64,000 bases of DNA, taken from the NCBI GenBank assembly GCA_040389045.1, contig JAZKAT010000015.1, positions 44,047 to 108,046 of the forward strand. Reading direction: 5' to 3'. Source of the DNA: UBA5158 sp040389045. Its GTDB lineage: Bacteria; Pseudomonadota; Gammaproteobacteria; DSM-16500. This document shows, piece by piece, positions 9,161-17,251 of the stretch. A program made the translations under genes and the position numbers. Under the pieces are notes generated by a model. That model worked only from the letters and a program-made list of their open reading frames with translations, was not told the DNA's origin and did not search any database. The stretch's first letter is position 1. Every line of letters starts with the position of its first letter.

Positions 9161-9589
9161 ATGACCCATAATCGTCTCGCCACTACCCAGTGCCCCTGCG
9201 GATTACCAAACAATTACGATGCCTGTTGCGGCGTTTTCATTGCCGGTAAAGCACTGCCCCCAACCCCCGAAGCATTAATGCGTTCGCGCTATACTGCTTT
9301 TGCTAAAGCCAATATTGAATACATTATTGATACCATGAAAGCACCTGCGGCTACGGGTTTCAATCCAGAACAAGCACGGACCTGGGCACTTACCAATACC
9401 TGGCTGGGCTTGGAAGTTAAAAACAGTTCTGCGCAAACTAAGCGGGGTTACGTTGAATTTTTAGCGCATTTTAGCCGCGACGGCAAAGCCGATTATTTGC
9501 ATGAAATAAGTGAATTTCGTAAAGATGATGGTAAATGGTTTTATATTGACGGTGAAGGCCCAAGGAAGCGCTCAAGCCTGACTAAATAA
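9161..9589 (+). CDS. YchJ family SEC-C motif protein
   Basis: A 142-residue protein. An N-terminal zinc-binding SEC-C motif (CPCG at residues 12-15, then CC at 23-24) is followed by the YchJ core starting LMRSRYTAFAKANIEYIIDTM and ending DGEGPRK. The length matches E. coli YchJ (about 150 aa). The cellular function is unproven; the SEC-C zinc knuckle suggests protein or nucleic-acid contact. It is followed after 18 bases by a secreted cupin in the same direction, so the two may be co-transcribed. Confidence 0.85.
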   Translation: MTHNRLATTQCPCGLPNNYDACCGVFIAGKALPPTPEALMRSRYTAFAKANIEYIIDTMKAPAATGFNPEQARTWALTNTWLGLEVKNSSAQTKRGYVEFLAHFSRDGKADYLHEISEFRKDDGKWFYIDGEGPRKRSSLTK

Positions 9590-9607
9590 TTTTTCAAGGA
9601 GCGTAAG

Positions 9608-10030
9608 ATGAAACAAATCACTAGCAGCAATTTTCTTATCTTTATTTTCCTTTTATTGTTTGCGCCACAGCTTTTGGCTGCAGACTTACCATGGCAAGAC
9701 ATGAAAGATTTTCCGCCCGGGGCGAAAGTTGAAGTGATTAGTGGCGATCCTGCGCAAACAGGCGCATTTACCCTGCGGATGAAATTACCGCCTAATTATA
9801 TTGTACCCGCCCACTCACATCGCTGCTCGTCTAAGGCCACGGTTATTTCTGGCGTGTATTATATTGGTACGGGCAATGTTGCTGATGGCAATATCGGTAA
9901 ACCATTTAGTGCAGGCAATTCATTTGTTATTCCCGCAAATAATAAGCATTATGGCTGGACCAAGAAAGGGGCTGTACTACAAATTGAAGCAACGGGCCCG
10001 TGGGATATTGATTATGCGGCTAATGGATGA
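9608..10030 (+). CDS. exported small cupin protein
   Basis: A 140-residue protein with a clear signal peptide (hydrophobic FLIFIFLLLFAPQLLAA, cleavage near LLA-A) followed by one cupin barrel. The metal-ligand motif is PAHSHRCSS near residues 74-82, with a second-half His in NNKHYGW. The cupin most resembles small periplasmic domains of unknown substrate. A strong AAGGAG ribosome site precedes the ATG. The 3' end is followed by a GNRA-loop hairpin that probably ends transcription. Confidence 0.8.
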   Translation: MKQITSSNFLIFIFLLLFAPQLLAADLPWQDMKDFPPGAKVEVISGDPAQTGAFTLRMKLPPNYIVPAHSHRCSSKATVISGVYYIGTGNVADGNIGKPFSAGNSFVIPANNKHYGWTKKGAVLQIEATGPWDIDYAANG

Positions 10031-10038
10031 GTCCACGT

Positions 10039-10064
10039 GTTATGCCAGCGAAAGCTGGCATAAC
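10039..10064. terminator. GNRA-loop hairpin terminator between convergent genes
   Basis: GTTATGCCAGC and GCTGGCATAAC form a perfect 11-bp stem closed by a GAAA tetraloop. It lies 8 bases after the cupin stop and 8 bases from the stop of the convergent acetyltransferase. It has only a weak U-tract on either side, but its position suits a bidirectional terminator. Confidence 0.65.
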
Positions 10065-10072
10065 AGTTAACT

Positions 10073-10582
10073 TTAATTAACACTTATTCTATATTCGATT
10101 TCTTTAGCCGTATGTCCTTCATCTGAATTTTTCACCACCGGTGTAGCGAGAAATCCCAAACTTTCATAAAAACTTTTCATTTGATTATTTTCTTCTAGTA
10201 CCCAAATGGCGGCTTCTTGATAACCATTTTTTTTGATTTCGGCCAGGGCTGCGTTACACAATAGTGGGCCAATATTTTGTTGTAATGAACTTTTATTTAG
10301 ATAGAAGGCGTTTATTTCAGCAATTTGAGTGCCATCCGTATGCATGCGAAAACCCACAAAACCCAAGGCTTCATGTTCATCTTCGGCGATAAGTACCTGG
10401 TATCCCTGTTCAAATTGCAGGGCTAAGCGTTTTTTGAGTGCTCTGCAGAAAGCATTATTGATTGCCTGATCTAATTTTTCATTACAAAAATTAGTTTGCC
10501 AGGCGGTAATTTGGATTTCCGCGATTGCGTCTATATCATACGCCTTGGCTGGTCGAATTTTTACTGCTAATTTATTTTCCAT
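10073..10582 (-). CDS. GNAT family N-acetyltransferase
   Basis: A 169-residue GNAT-fold enzyme. It starts with a typical IRPAKAYDIDAIAEIQITAW strand-helix; the central strand VLIAEDEHEALGFVGF and the C-terminal AAIWVLEENNQMKSFYESLGF give the acetyl-CoA pocket and the FYESLGF signature. The closest style is ribosomal-protein or small-amine acetyltransferases, but the substrate is not predictable. Monocistronic, convergent with the cupin gene. Confidence 0.85.
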   Translation of the reverse strand: MENKLAVKIRPAKAYDIDAIAEIQITAWQTNFCNEKLDQAINNAFCRALKKRLALQFEQGYQVLIAEDEHEALGFVGFRMHTDGTQIAEINAFYLNKSSLQQNIGPLLCNAALAEIKKNGYQEAAIWVLEENNQMKSFYESLGFLATPVVKNSDEGHTAKEIEYRISVN

Positions 10583-10677
10583 AATTTTTCCCTAAGTGCT
10601 GACCACATTCCTAAGGAAAATATATTACGTGAAGAAATCGGTTGAAAATAGGGTAGAAAATACCCTAATGAAGGGGG

Positions 10678-11430
10678 TTAAAATATATTAATGATTTTAT
10701 CAATTAAATCAGATTTTGAAGATGCTCCAACTTTACGTTTTGCGTTTTCAATATAATGTTCCACGGTACGATGTGATAACCCGAGCTGGGTGGCAATTTC
10801 TTTCGACGTTTTAGCTCGTACCAATAGTTTCAATACATCTCTTTCACGCCGGGTAAAGTAATTTTCCGTTGGCAATGGCAGCAAGTTGCCAGCGAAATCT
10901 GATGAGGGAGAACTTAACAATTGGGTTTTTGCCAAAATGGCCAGCGCATTCCCCAAGGAATAAAAAGGATAACAATCCGGTATCATTGAGAACCCCACAA
11001 TACCAACTATTCTATTTTTATCATACCAGGGAAATTTAAAGCTTAATGCCTGTAAACCAAATACTTTTTCGTTAAATATGTCTTCTTCAAATACTTTCAT
11101 CTTATTGCTTTTAAAAACGCCTTTATCGTTTTCCATCAGCATAGCCGCTTGATGGTGTGGCCAGATATCACTGAGTGATTTATCGATTGCCATACGTTGC
11201 GACCCAAAACCTGTTGTTTCCGCTGCGATAGAATTTATGCTGCAAATATTACTGTTTTGATTTAAGCAATAGACATTCATGGGGAGCGCTAACAAATCGC
11301 GCATGGTCAACTTATTTTCATCATCGGCACACGGGGGCTTGAGAATAATGCCATTCCCTTTACGTTCGACGATCAGGTCATCGCTAATATCAGCTGCTTT
11401 CTTTAATATATCCATAAAAATCTTACCCAT
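10678..11430 (-). CDS. LuxR-type transcriptional regulator with PAS-like sensor
   Basis: A 250-residue regulator. Residues 35-160 look like a PAS-like sensory domain (YCLNQNSNICSINSIAAETTGF). Residues 185-250 are a LuxR helix-turn-helix (TRRERDVLKLLV, then SKEIATQLGLSHRTVEHYI). No receiver Asp or acyl-homoserine lactone binding signature is seen, so the ligand is unknown. The start is uncertain: an in-frame ATG at 11415 would remove five residues, and neither start has a strong ribosome site. It is followed by a divergent secreted-protein gene that it might regulate. Confidence 0.85.
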   Translation of the reverse strand: MGKIFMDILKKAADISDDLIVERKGNGIILKPPCADDENKLTMRDLLALPMNVYCLNQNSNICSINSIAAETTGFGSQRMAIDKSLSDIWPHHQAAMLMENDKGVFKSNKMKVFEEDIFNEKVFGLQALSFKFPWYDKNRIVGIVGFSMIPDCYPFYSLGNALAILAKTQLLSSPSSDFAGNLLPLPTENYFTRRERDVLKLLVRAKTSKEIATQLGLSHRTVEHYIENAKRKVGASSKSDLIDKIINIF

Positions 11431-11592
11431 GCGTTGCTATGAGTATTAATAATAATCCCATTTTCTTAAGAAATTCTTAGCATCTTGTTAAATAATTACC
11501 AAAAATTTTAAATACGGTTGAAATTTTAAAGGTAAAGTGCTAACTTTTGCAAGTTAAGCGACATCCTAAATACAAATACCCATGGAGTTAAG

Positions 11593-12192
11593 ATGATGAT
11601 TAAGAGAATTGGTTTAAAATCACTATCTGTGGTGCTGATTTGTATCAGTCTTGTTGGGATGGCGTCAGCTTCTGCTAGCGATGACAATCAAGCGAGTATG
11701 ACTACTCAAGAATTAACCGCGCTCATCAAACAAATAGACACACAGAATAACTTACAAATCGCCGCAACTCCAGAAGTTCTTGCGACAATTAATCATATCC
11801 GTATGAATGAAGCTGCCCGTGCAAACATGCATATGGCCCTGGAAAATATTGATCAGCACAAATCTTATCTGCAAGCGCAATTGAAAAGACATGACTTACC
11901 AGCAGACTTACTGGCGCTGCCTCTTTTAGAACCAAATAAACAACACTCTTTTTCAACCACAACCCATACCTTGAATTTATTATATAACCGCTTTCAAAAT
12001 TGGAAACTGGCTATCATTGCTTACAAATACGGCGAAGCGGCAACTAACAATTTGATTGATGCCACTGGCTCGCATGATGCCTGGGAAATTGCTCGTGCGC
12101 CTCAAACACCGAAAGACTTGAAAAAGTTTTTGGCTTTATTCGATGCGTCAGTGATTATCATGCATAACCCCTCTTTGGTGGCAGGGAGTTAG
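11593..12192 (+). CDS. secreted lytic-transglycosylase-like protein
   Basis: A 199-residue protein with a signal peptide (cleavage near ASASA, about residue 28). The core resembles an SLT/MltD-type fold: YLQAQLKRHDLPADLLALPLLEP aligns with the family helix whose LPxxES carries the catalytic Glu, and NWKLAIIAYKYGEAA corresponds to the conserved AYN-G-G segment. The usual Ser after the Glu is Pro here, and the domain is short, so activity on peptidoglycan is doubtful. GGAG lies 5 bases before the ATG. The stop overlaps the convergent bufC stop by four bases. Confidence 0.6.
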   Translation: MMIKRIGLKSLSVVLICISLVGMASASASDDNQASMTTQELTALIKQIDTQNNLQIAATPEVLATINHIRMNEAARANMHMALENIDQHKSYLQAQLKRHDLPADLLALPLLEPNKQHSFSTTTHTLNLLYNRFQNWKLAIIAYKYGEAATNNLIDATGSHDAWEIARAPQTPKDLKKFLALFDASVIIMHNPSLVAGS

Positions 12193-12965
12193 TAAATCAC
12201 TTCAATCACTAAACCATCCTGGATAAACCGTTTTAACAAGGAAGCGGCGGTCACTGCTGCCGCATCAGCGGCTACCCATTCACATAAACCTTCGCAAATT
12301 GTGGCGAAATTTTCTTGCGCCAACATAGCATCAATCATGAATTGATCGGGTGCCGCCAACGAATAAAACTGGACTTCTTGATGTTCCCGATAAATTAGCC
12401 AGGGAATAGTAAAATTATTTTTTTTCGGTTTTAATATTTTATTGTCGTGCGCTTTTTTCCACAGTGACACAACATTCCAGTTAAAATCCAGACGCCGTAC
12501 ACCCGGATGCAATTTGAAAACCATTTCTGGCCAGCGTTGGGGAGGAATGGCCGCCATGGTATTGAAATCAATACCTGCGATGTCGGCGGCATCGAAAGCT
12601 TCGGTTAACTGCCATTCGAATTCAGCCATTTCCAAAAGCCAGCTTTCTTTGGCGAAATAATTATTTTCACGCATAAATGTGGGCAACTGTTTGCCGAACC
12701 AGCGCACTGAACGAAATCGCGAAGGCGTTGCCATGATGTATTGTTTGCCTAGTTGATCAAACTGCTTGGCGCCTAACAATTTTTTTAAAATCTCATAATC
12801 ACCGCTCAGCACTTCCAGCAATCTTAAGAAATAGGCATCACGATAAATTGCCAGGCGCGTTTCACTGGTGACTTGTGAAGTAGAAATGATATCTTGATAA
12901 ATAGCGGTTTGATGTTGTAACAAATATTCCTGAAAATAATTCTGTAACACACTCAAGCTTCGCAT
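12189..12965 (-). CDS. bufC: DUF2063 protein, bufferin maturation partner BufC
   Basis: A 258-residue protein. The N-terminal two thirds is the helical DUF2063 domain (LQNYFQEYLLQ, RLAIYRDAYFLRLLEVLSGDYEILKKLLG, then WLLEMAEFEWQLTEAFDAAD); the C-terminal part is the winged-helix-like precursor-recognition region. In characterised bufferin-type systems this protein pairs with the DUF692 enzyme and presents the precursor peptide. The gene overlaps bufB by 13 bases, so it is translationally coupled. It ends the operon and converges on the transglycosylase-like gene. Confidence 0.88.
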   Translation of the reverse strand: MRSLSVLQNYFQEYLLQHQTAIYQDIISTSQVTSETRLAIYRDAYFLRLLEVLSGDYEILKKLLGAKQFDQLGKQYIMATPSRFRSVRWFGKQLPTFMRENNYFAKESWLLEMAEFEWQLTEAFDAADIAGIDFNTMAAIPPQRWPEMVFKLHPGVRRLDFNWNVVSLWKKAHDNKILKPKKNNFTIPWLIYREHQEVQFYSLAAPDQFMIDAMLAQENFATICEGLCEWVAADAAAVTAASLLKRFIQDGLVIEVIY

Positions 12966-13810
12966 GCCTGCTCCTGCAAAACATTTTCCGCGATAGCGCG
13001 CGCATGGTCAACTTCAGCAAGCAATTCGGGTAATGCTGGAATGTTATCGTCGCGTTCAATCATCGTTGACACCGCGCCAAAGTGTTGCAAGGTAAGCGCA
13101 AACAAATCCCAGACCGGTTGGATAACCGGCGCATCATGGGTATCAATAATATAATCGCCATGATTGGAATGCCCCGCCAAATGAATTTGAACGACACGGT
13201 CTTTAGGAATACCGCGCAAATAATCTAATGGGTCAAAACCATGATTAAAAGCACTCACGTAAATATTATTCACGTCTAAAAGTATATAACAATCCGCCGC
13301 GCGAGCAATTTCAGTCAGAAATTCCCATTCACTCATTGCCGATTGTTCGTAAGTCAGATAACTGGAAACATTTTCAATGAGAATGCGACGTCCTAAAAAT
13401 TCTTGAACTTGTTGAATATGGCTGACAACATGTTTAATCGTTTCCGGTGTATAAGGCAAAGGCAACAAATCATGCATGTTGATACCGTTAACACCCGTCC
13501 AGCACAAATGATCAGAAATCCAGGCTGGTTCCACCCGCTGCGCGAGCTCCCTGACGCTATGCAAATACTTGAGATCAATAGGATCACTACTGCCTATGGA
13601 CAAGGAAACGCCGTGCATCACCATAGGATAATGCTCGCGTATGCGATCAAGATAATATAAAGGCTTGCCGCCAGAAACGAGATAATTTTCAGTAATGATT
13701 TCAAGCCAGTCGAGATTGGGACGTTCCGCTAAAATAACTTCGTAATGGTCGGGCCGCAGACCCAAGCCAAAACCTAAATAGGGAAATGCTGTTTGCTTAG
13801 ATGGCTTCAT
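12953..13810 (-). CDS. bufB: MNIO-family (DUF692) RiPP maturation enzyme BufB
   Basis: A 285-residue TIM-barrel multinuclear non-haem iron oxidase. Metal-ligand motifs in order: MHGVSLSIGS, SDHLCW, ILIENVSSY, LLDVNNIYVSAFNHGFD, VQIHLAGH, IDTHD and MIERDDNIP. Characterised relatives use iron and O2 to modify cysteines of a precursor peptide, for example to oxazolone or thiooxazole groups that bind copper. Here the likely substrate is the Cys-rich precursor encoded 70 bases upstream (bufA). Assignment to the family is firm; the exact chemistry is inferred from the family. Confidence 0.93.
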   Translation of the reverse strand: MKPSKQTAFPYLGFGLGLRPDHYEVILAERPNLDWLEIITENYLVSGGKPLYYLDRIREHYPMVMHGVSLSIGSSDPIDLKYLHSVRELAQRVEPAWISDHLCWTGVNGINMHDLLPLPYTPETIKHVVSHIQQVQEFLGRRILIENVSSYLTYEQSAMSEWEFLTEIARAADCYILLDVNNIYVSAFNHGFDPLDYLRGIPKDRVVQIHLAGHSNHGDYIIDTHDAPVIQPVWDLFALTLQHFGAVSTMIERDDNIPALPELLAEVDHARAIAENVLQEQACEA

Positions 13811-13825
13811 GAGTTTTAACTATAA

Positions 13826-13854
13826 AAAAGCAGGTACATGACATACCTGCTTTT
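13826..13854 (-). terminator. intrinsic terminator between bufA and bufB
   Basis: Reading the operon strand, AAAAGCAGGTA pairs perfectly with TACCTGCTTTT (11 bp, 7-nt loop), and the stem runs into a run of six T. It lies 26 bases after the bufA stop and 16 bases before the bufB start. Partial read-through would give a high precursor-to-enzyme ratio, as in many RiPP operons. Confidence 0.8.
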
Positions 13855-13880
13855 CCTGGTTTCAAAAAACTTAAAAATGC

Positions 13881-14141
13881 TTAACTTTTGCCTTCAACTG
13901 TACCACCAATCTGGTCGCATACGCTTTGGGAGACAACAACCGTACCTTGACCTTTGCAAGTATTCTTACCTTTACAAGAGTTATTAGCTGTTTTGCAACT
14001 GGTTTTACCCTTGCAAGCATTCACGCCCATACAATGGACCATTTTGCCTGAAGATTTAGCAACAGCAGCAACTGGGGTAAAAGCGAAAACAGCAGCAGCA
14101 CCGAGGGCAAGCGCAAGACCTGTAACGTTAGACTTTTTCAT
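13881..14141 (-). CDS. bufA: bufferin-type Cys-rich exported precursor peptide
   Basis: An 86-residue precursor. Residues 1-28 are a classical signal peptide (ALALGAAAVFAF, cleavage near AVA-K), so the product is exported after modification. The core has six Cys (37, 43, 49, 56, 62, 75) in a repeat-like pattern: NACKGKTSCK, then NSCKGKNTCKGQG. This CKGK/CKGQG type matches precursors paired with DUF692/DUF2063 proteins, which I recall being labelled BufA2-like rather than DUF2282 (BufA1). The ATG has an excellent AGGAGA site 7 bases upstream, and a TATAAT box (plus-strand 14196-14201) lies in the leader. A metal-buffering role, probably copper, is inferred from the family. Confidence 0.88.
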   Translation of the reverse strand: MKKSNVTGLALALGAAAVFAFTPVAAVAKSSGKMVHCMGVNACKGKTSCKTANNSCKGKNTCKGQGTVVVSQSVCDQIGGTVEGKS

Positions 14142-14230
14142 TCGAACTCTCCTTGTTAAAAATTATCCAATCCATGAAAACAAAACTCGGGTTTTATTAT
14201 ATTCCTTTTTCAAACAATAGCCTACTAAAG

Positions 14231-14947
14231 TTATGAAAAAACTTCGGCAAAAAAATCTCGCATGCTGATCCATGAACGCTTGTCAGCGAGGCTATTGTAA
14301 ACAATGCCGGATTTTGAATCATGGGCAGTAGGATTGGTAAAACCGTGTTGGGTATTACCATAAATATTGACTTGCCAGTCAACATGGTTTGCCGTCATTT
14401 CATTTTCAAACGCGCTAAGCATGGCTGGCGGCGCCATGGGATCATCATGGCCATGCAGGACTAAAACTTTGGCATGGATTTTCTTTTGAGGGACGTTTTG
14501 AGCTGGGTTCAACAAGCCATGAAAGCTGACTACGCCACGTAATTCGGCGCCGCTCCTTGCCAGATCCAACGCGCACAAGCCTCCAAAACAAAAACCAATT
14601 GCGCCAATGCGGGCCGTATTCACAATATCGAGTTTTCTGACGGTTTCATAGGCGGCCAGTATGCGATGACGTAACAGTGCACGGTCTTCCATAAAGGGTT
14701 TGATTTGAGCTTGTTTTTCTTCTGGCGTTTTGACAACTTTACCATTCCCAAACATGTCCAAGGCAAAACCTACATAACCTAATTCTGCTAATTGTTCGGC
14801 CTTCTGACAGGCGAAATCATTGCGGCCTGACCAATCATGGGCTATCAATACCGCTGGCTTTTTCCCTGGCTTGCCATCATCTAACGCACAATATCCTTCT
14901 AACAATACGTTACCATCAACGTATTCAATTTTGCTGGTTTGTAGCAT
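14231..14947 (-). CDS. dienelactone hydrolase family protein
   Basis: A 238-residue alpha/beta hydrolase. The nucleophile elbow reads GFCFGG (Cys, as in dienelactone hydrolases), the acid lies in HGHDDPM, and the His in TQHGFTNP, so the catalytic triad is complete. The N-terminal LIAHDWSGR supplies the oxyanion region. Family members hydrolyse dienelactone or related esters, but most genomic copies act on unknown substrates. It is upstream of the bufferin operon on the same strand, separated by a promoter-bearing gap, so a joint function is not implied. Confidence 0.88.
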   Translation of the reverse strand: MLQTSKIEYVDGNVLLEGYCALDDGKPGKKPAVLIAHDWSGRNDFACQKAEQLAELGYVGFALDMFGNGKVVKTPEEKQAQIKPFMEDRALLRHRILAAYETVRKLDIVNTARIGAIGFCFGGLCALDLARSGAELRGVVSFHGLLNPAQNVPQKKIHAKVLVLHGHDDPMAPPAMLSAFENEMTANHVDWQVNIYGNTQHGFTNPTAHDSKSGIVYNSLADKRSWISMRDFFAEVFS

Positions 14948-15032
14948 AGAAAAGCTTCCTTGTGGGCTAGCGAATGATTAGTCATCTTACGGATTCTGGG
15001 AAAGAAAATAAAGGGAAAGGAGAGGACTTGCG

Positions 15033-15119
15033 GTCATTCCCGCGCAGGCGGGAATCCATTCATTGAAACCATAGAAATAGCGGGGGCTAATAATGGATTC
15101 CCGCCTGCGCGGGAATGAC
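15033..15119. repeat. perfect 28-bp inverted repeat
   Basis: The 28-base arms at 15033-15060 and 15092-15119 are exact reverse complements, separated by 31 bases; each contains ATTCCCGC...GCGGGAAT, which is itself palindromic. This is the style of the extragenic palindromic element common across proteobacterial genomes. It lies between the GGDEF-EAL gene 3' end and the dienelactone hydrolase start on the same strand and could act as a terminator or mRNA stabiliser. Confidence 0.85.
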
Positions 15120-15133
15120 AGCATGAATAGATT

Positions 15134-17179
15134 TTACGAAGACTGCGAATTTAAATATTCTTCCACTGAGAACGCATGCTTGAGGAAAACCGCAATTTCA
15201 TTTGGTGGCATAGGCTTGGATAACAAATACCCCTGAATTTCATTACAGCCACGTTCTTTTAATAAATAATATTGCTCCAGCGTTTCCACACCTTCCGCGA
15301 TGACTTTCATTTTCAAACTGTGCGCCATAGCAATAATCGCATTGACGATAGCCGCTTCATCTGGCTTGGAGACATCCGCGATAAATGATTTATCAATTTT
15401 TAAAATATCAATAGGAAAGCGGCGCAAATATTTCAAGCTGGAATAACCTGTACCAAAATCATCAATTGAAATCAGCATGCCTAAATCTTTCAATGCTGAC
15501 ATGATACGGTAACTATAATCCGTATCTTGCATGATTAATGTTTCGGTTAATTCCAAGGTAATATGCTCACCTGACAGATTCGTTTCAGCGAGAATAGTGC
15601 GGATGTTTCTTATCAAGTTTTTCGCTTTGAATTGTCTAGCGGATACATTAATCGAAATTCGCAAATCTACCGGGAAATTCCCCCGTTTTTGCCAATCTGC
15701 GTTTTGCTGGCAAACGGTGCGAAAAACCCATTCTCCAATTGGCACAATTAATCCTGATTCTTCAGCGACTGGAATAAATTCTCGCGGCGCGATAATACCG
15801 ACTTCCGGATCATTCCATCTAAGCAAAGCTTCAAGACTATTGATGGAATTACTAGGAACATCCATTATTGGCTGATAATGTAGCAAAAATTCCTGTTTAT
15901 CTAGCGCTTGTCGCAGCTTGTTTTCCAGATTAATTTTATTGAGTATGACTTTATTCATTTCCTCGGTATAAAACTCGTAAGTATTTCTGCCGTGTTCTTT
16001 GGCGCGATAAGCTGCCATATCGGCATTTTTTAACAGGACTTGCATATCCTGACCATCTTCAGGAAAAACACTAATGCCAATGCTGGTGGTAATGTAAACC
16101 TCATGTCCCTCTAAATTAAACGGTTTGAGAAAGGATTGGCAAATTCGATTTGCGGTCTGAATAATGTTTTCACTGTTAATCAATTGCAAGAGGATAATAA
16201 ATTCGTCGCCGCCTAACCGGGCAAGCATGTCTTTTTCGCGTATAGCTCCTTGAATACGTTCCGTCACTTTTTTTAATAAGATATCACCCACATCATGCCC
16301 CAGGGTGTCATTAATATTTTTAAAATGATCAAGATCGAGGAAAAACAAAGCTACTTTCGCGTCAATACCTTGAGCATATTTTAAAGCTTGAGAAAATTTG
16401 GCGTTAAAGAGACTTCGATTGGGCAAGCCCGTTAACATGTCATGCGTCGCCAGGTAATTAATGCGCGGCGTCATATCACTTATCAATGAAAAAAATCCAC
16501 GCAATTCCTCATCTATAATATGGGGAATAATACTCACGCTGACATAACGCTCTTCCTGATTATTGAAATTCATTATGGTTTCAAAGTTGATAATATTTTT
16601 TATGGGTGATTTGCCAATATGTTCCTTGAAGATTACAAATGCGGATTCACCTATAACCCTGCGCATGGGTTTACCAATAATTGTGTCAACTTCGTCACCA
16701 AACCATTCGGTGTAAGCTTTATTAATAAAGCGATAACGCAAGCTGGTATCAACATAGGAAATAAGCACCGGTAACGCATCGGTCACCAGGCGATATTGGG
16801 CTTCGCTCTCGCGTAATAATTTTTCGGTAACAGCGCGAAAATCAACTTCAGATTGTAAGGTATGATTAACGGCAACCACTTCCCTTTGCATCAAGGTTAA
16901 CTGTTTTACCAATTCATTATTTTCAAATTTCACTTTAAGCGTTTGGTAAATTATGCTGTGGATTTTAACGCACACTATCGCTAACAGAATAAAATAAAGT
17001 ACCGCGAGTAAACCCACTAAGGGATGAAATGAATGAGGTTGCATTAGACGCCAGAGGGCGAAGGGTAACAACATAAACAGCATAAACGTATAACCAGCAA
17101 CACGACTGCTAGTTAATAGCTTTTGAGCCTTAGCTTGAAAATTTTTTTTATTAATCTCCATTCCTCTATTATTACGCAT
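15134..17179 (-). CDS. membrane PAS-GGDEF-EAL cyclic-di-GMP protein
   Basis: A 681-residue inner-membrane protein with two N-terminal hydrophobic segments (about 30-75), a coiled linker, a PAS domain (130-250), GGDEF (255-415) and EAL (430-675). The GGDEF active site is intact, with an RxxD inhibitory site five residues before it (REKD). The EAL domain keeps EALLRW, ELTETLIM, DDFGTGYSSL and AEGVET. Both cyclase and phosphodiesterase activities are therefore possible, with feedback inhibition. An in-frame ATG at 17161 is an alternative start, although AGAGGA directly abuts it. It lies 72 bases downstream of kdpD on the same strand, where kdpE would normally be. Confidence 0.9.
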   Translation of the reverse strand: MRNNRGMEINKKNFQAKAQKLLTSSRVAGYTFMLFMLLPFALWRLMQPHSFHPLVGLLAVLYFILLAIVCVKIHSIIYQTLKVKFENNELVKQLTLMQREVVAVNHTLQSEVDFRAVTEKLLRESEAQYRLVTDALPVLISYVDTSLRYRFINKAYTEWFGDEVDTIIGKPMRRVIGESAFVIFKEHIGKSPIKNIINFETIMNFNNQEERYVSVSIIPHIIDEELRGFFSLISDMTPRINYLATHDMLTGLPNRSLFNAKFSQALKYAQGIDAKVALFFLDLDHFKNINDTLGHDVGDILLKKVTERIQGAIREKDMLARLGGDEFIILLQLINSENIIQTANRICQSFLKPFNLEGHEVYITTSIGISVFPEDGQDMQVLLKNADMAAYRAKEHGRNTYEFYTEEMNKVILNKINLENKLRQALDKQEFLLHYQPIMDVPSNSINSLEALLRWNDPEVGIIAPREFIPVAEESGLIVPIGEWVFRTVCQQNADWQKRGNFPVDLRISINVSARQFKAKNLIRNIRTILAETNLSGEHITLELTETLIMQDTDYSYRIMSALKDLGMLISIDDFGTGYSSLKYLRRFPIDILKIDKSFIADVSKPDEAAIVNAIIAMAHSLKMKVIAEGVETLEQYYLLKERGCNEIQGYLLSKPMPPNEIAVFLKHAFSVEEYLNSQSS

Positions 17180-17251
17180 TTGCAGTTAAAAAACGATCAC
17201 CCTGATCACAGCTGGTGGATAACTACCTGAAAATTCTGAAGTCTTTTTTTA

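Noticed and set aside
13954..14220. Plus-strand open frame antisense to bufA (88 codons)
   Set aside because: It mirrors the low-complexity Cys/Lys codons of bufA, has no ribosome site, and the minus-strand gene has a signal peptide and strong AGGAGA site.
15033..15119. Possible CRISPR or transposon end
   Set aside because: Only one pair of inverted arms with no direct repeats or spacers; it fits an extragenic palindrome.
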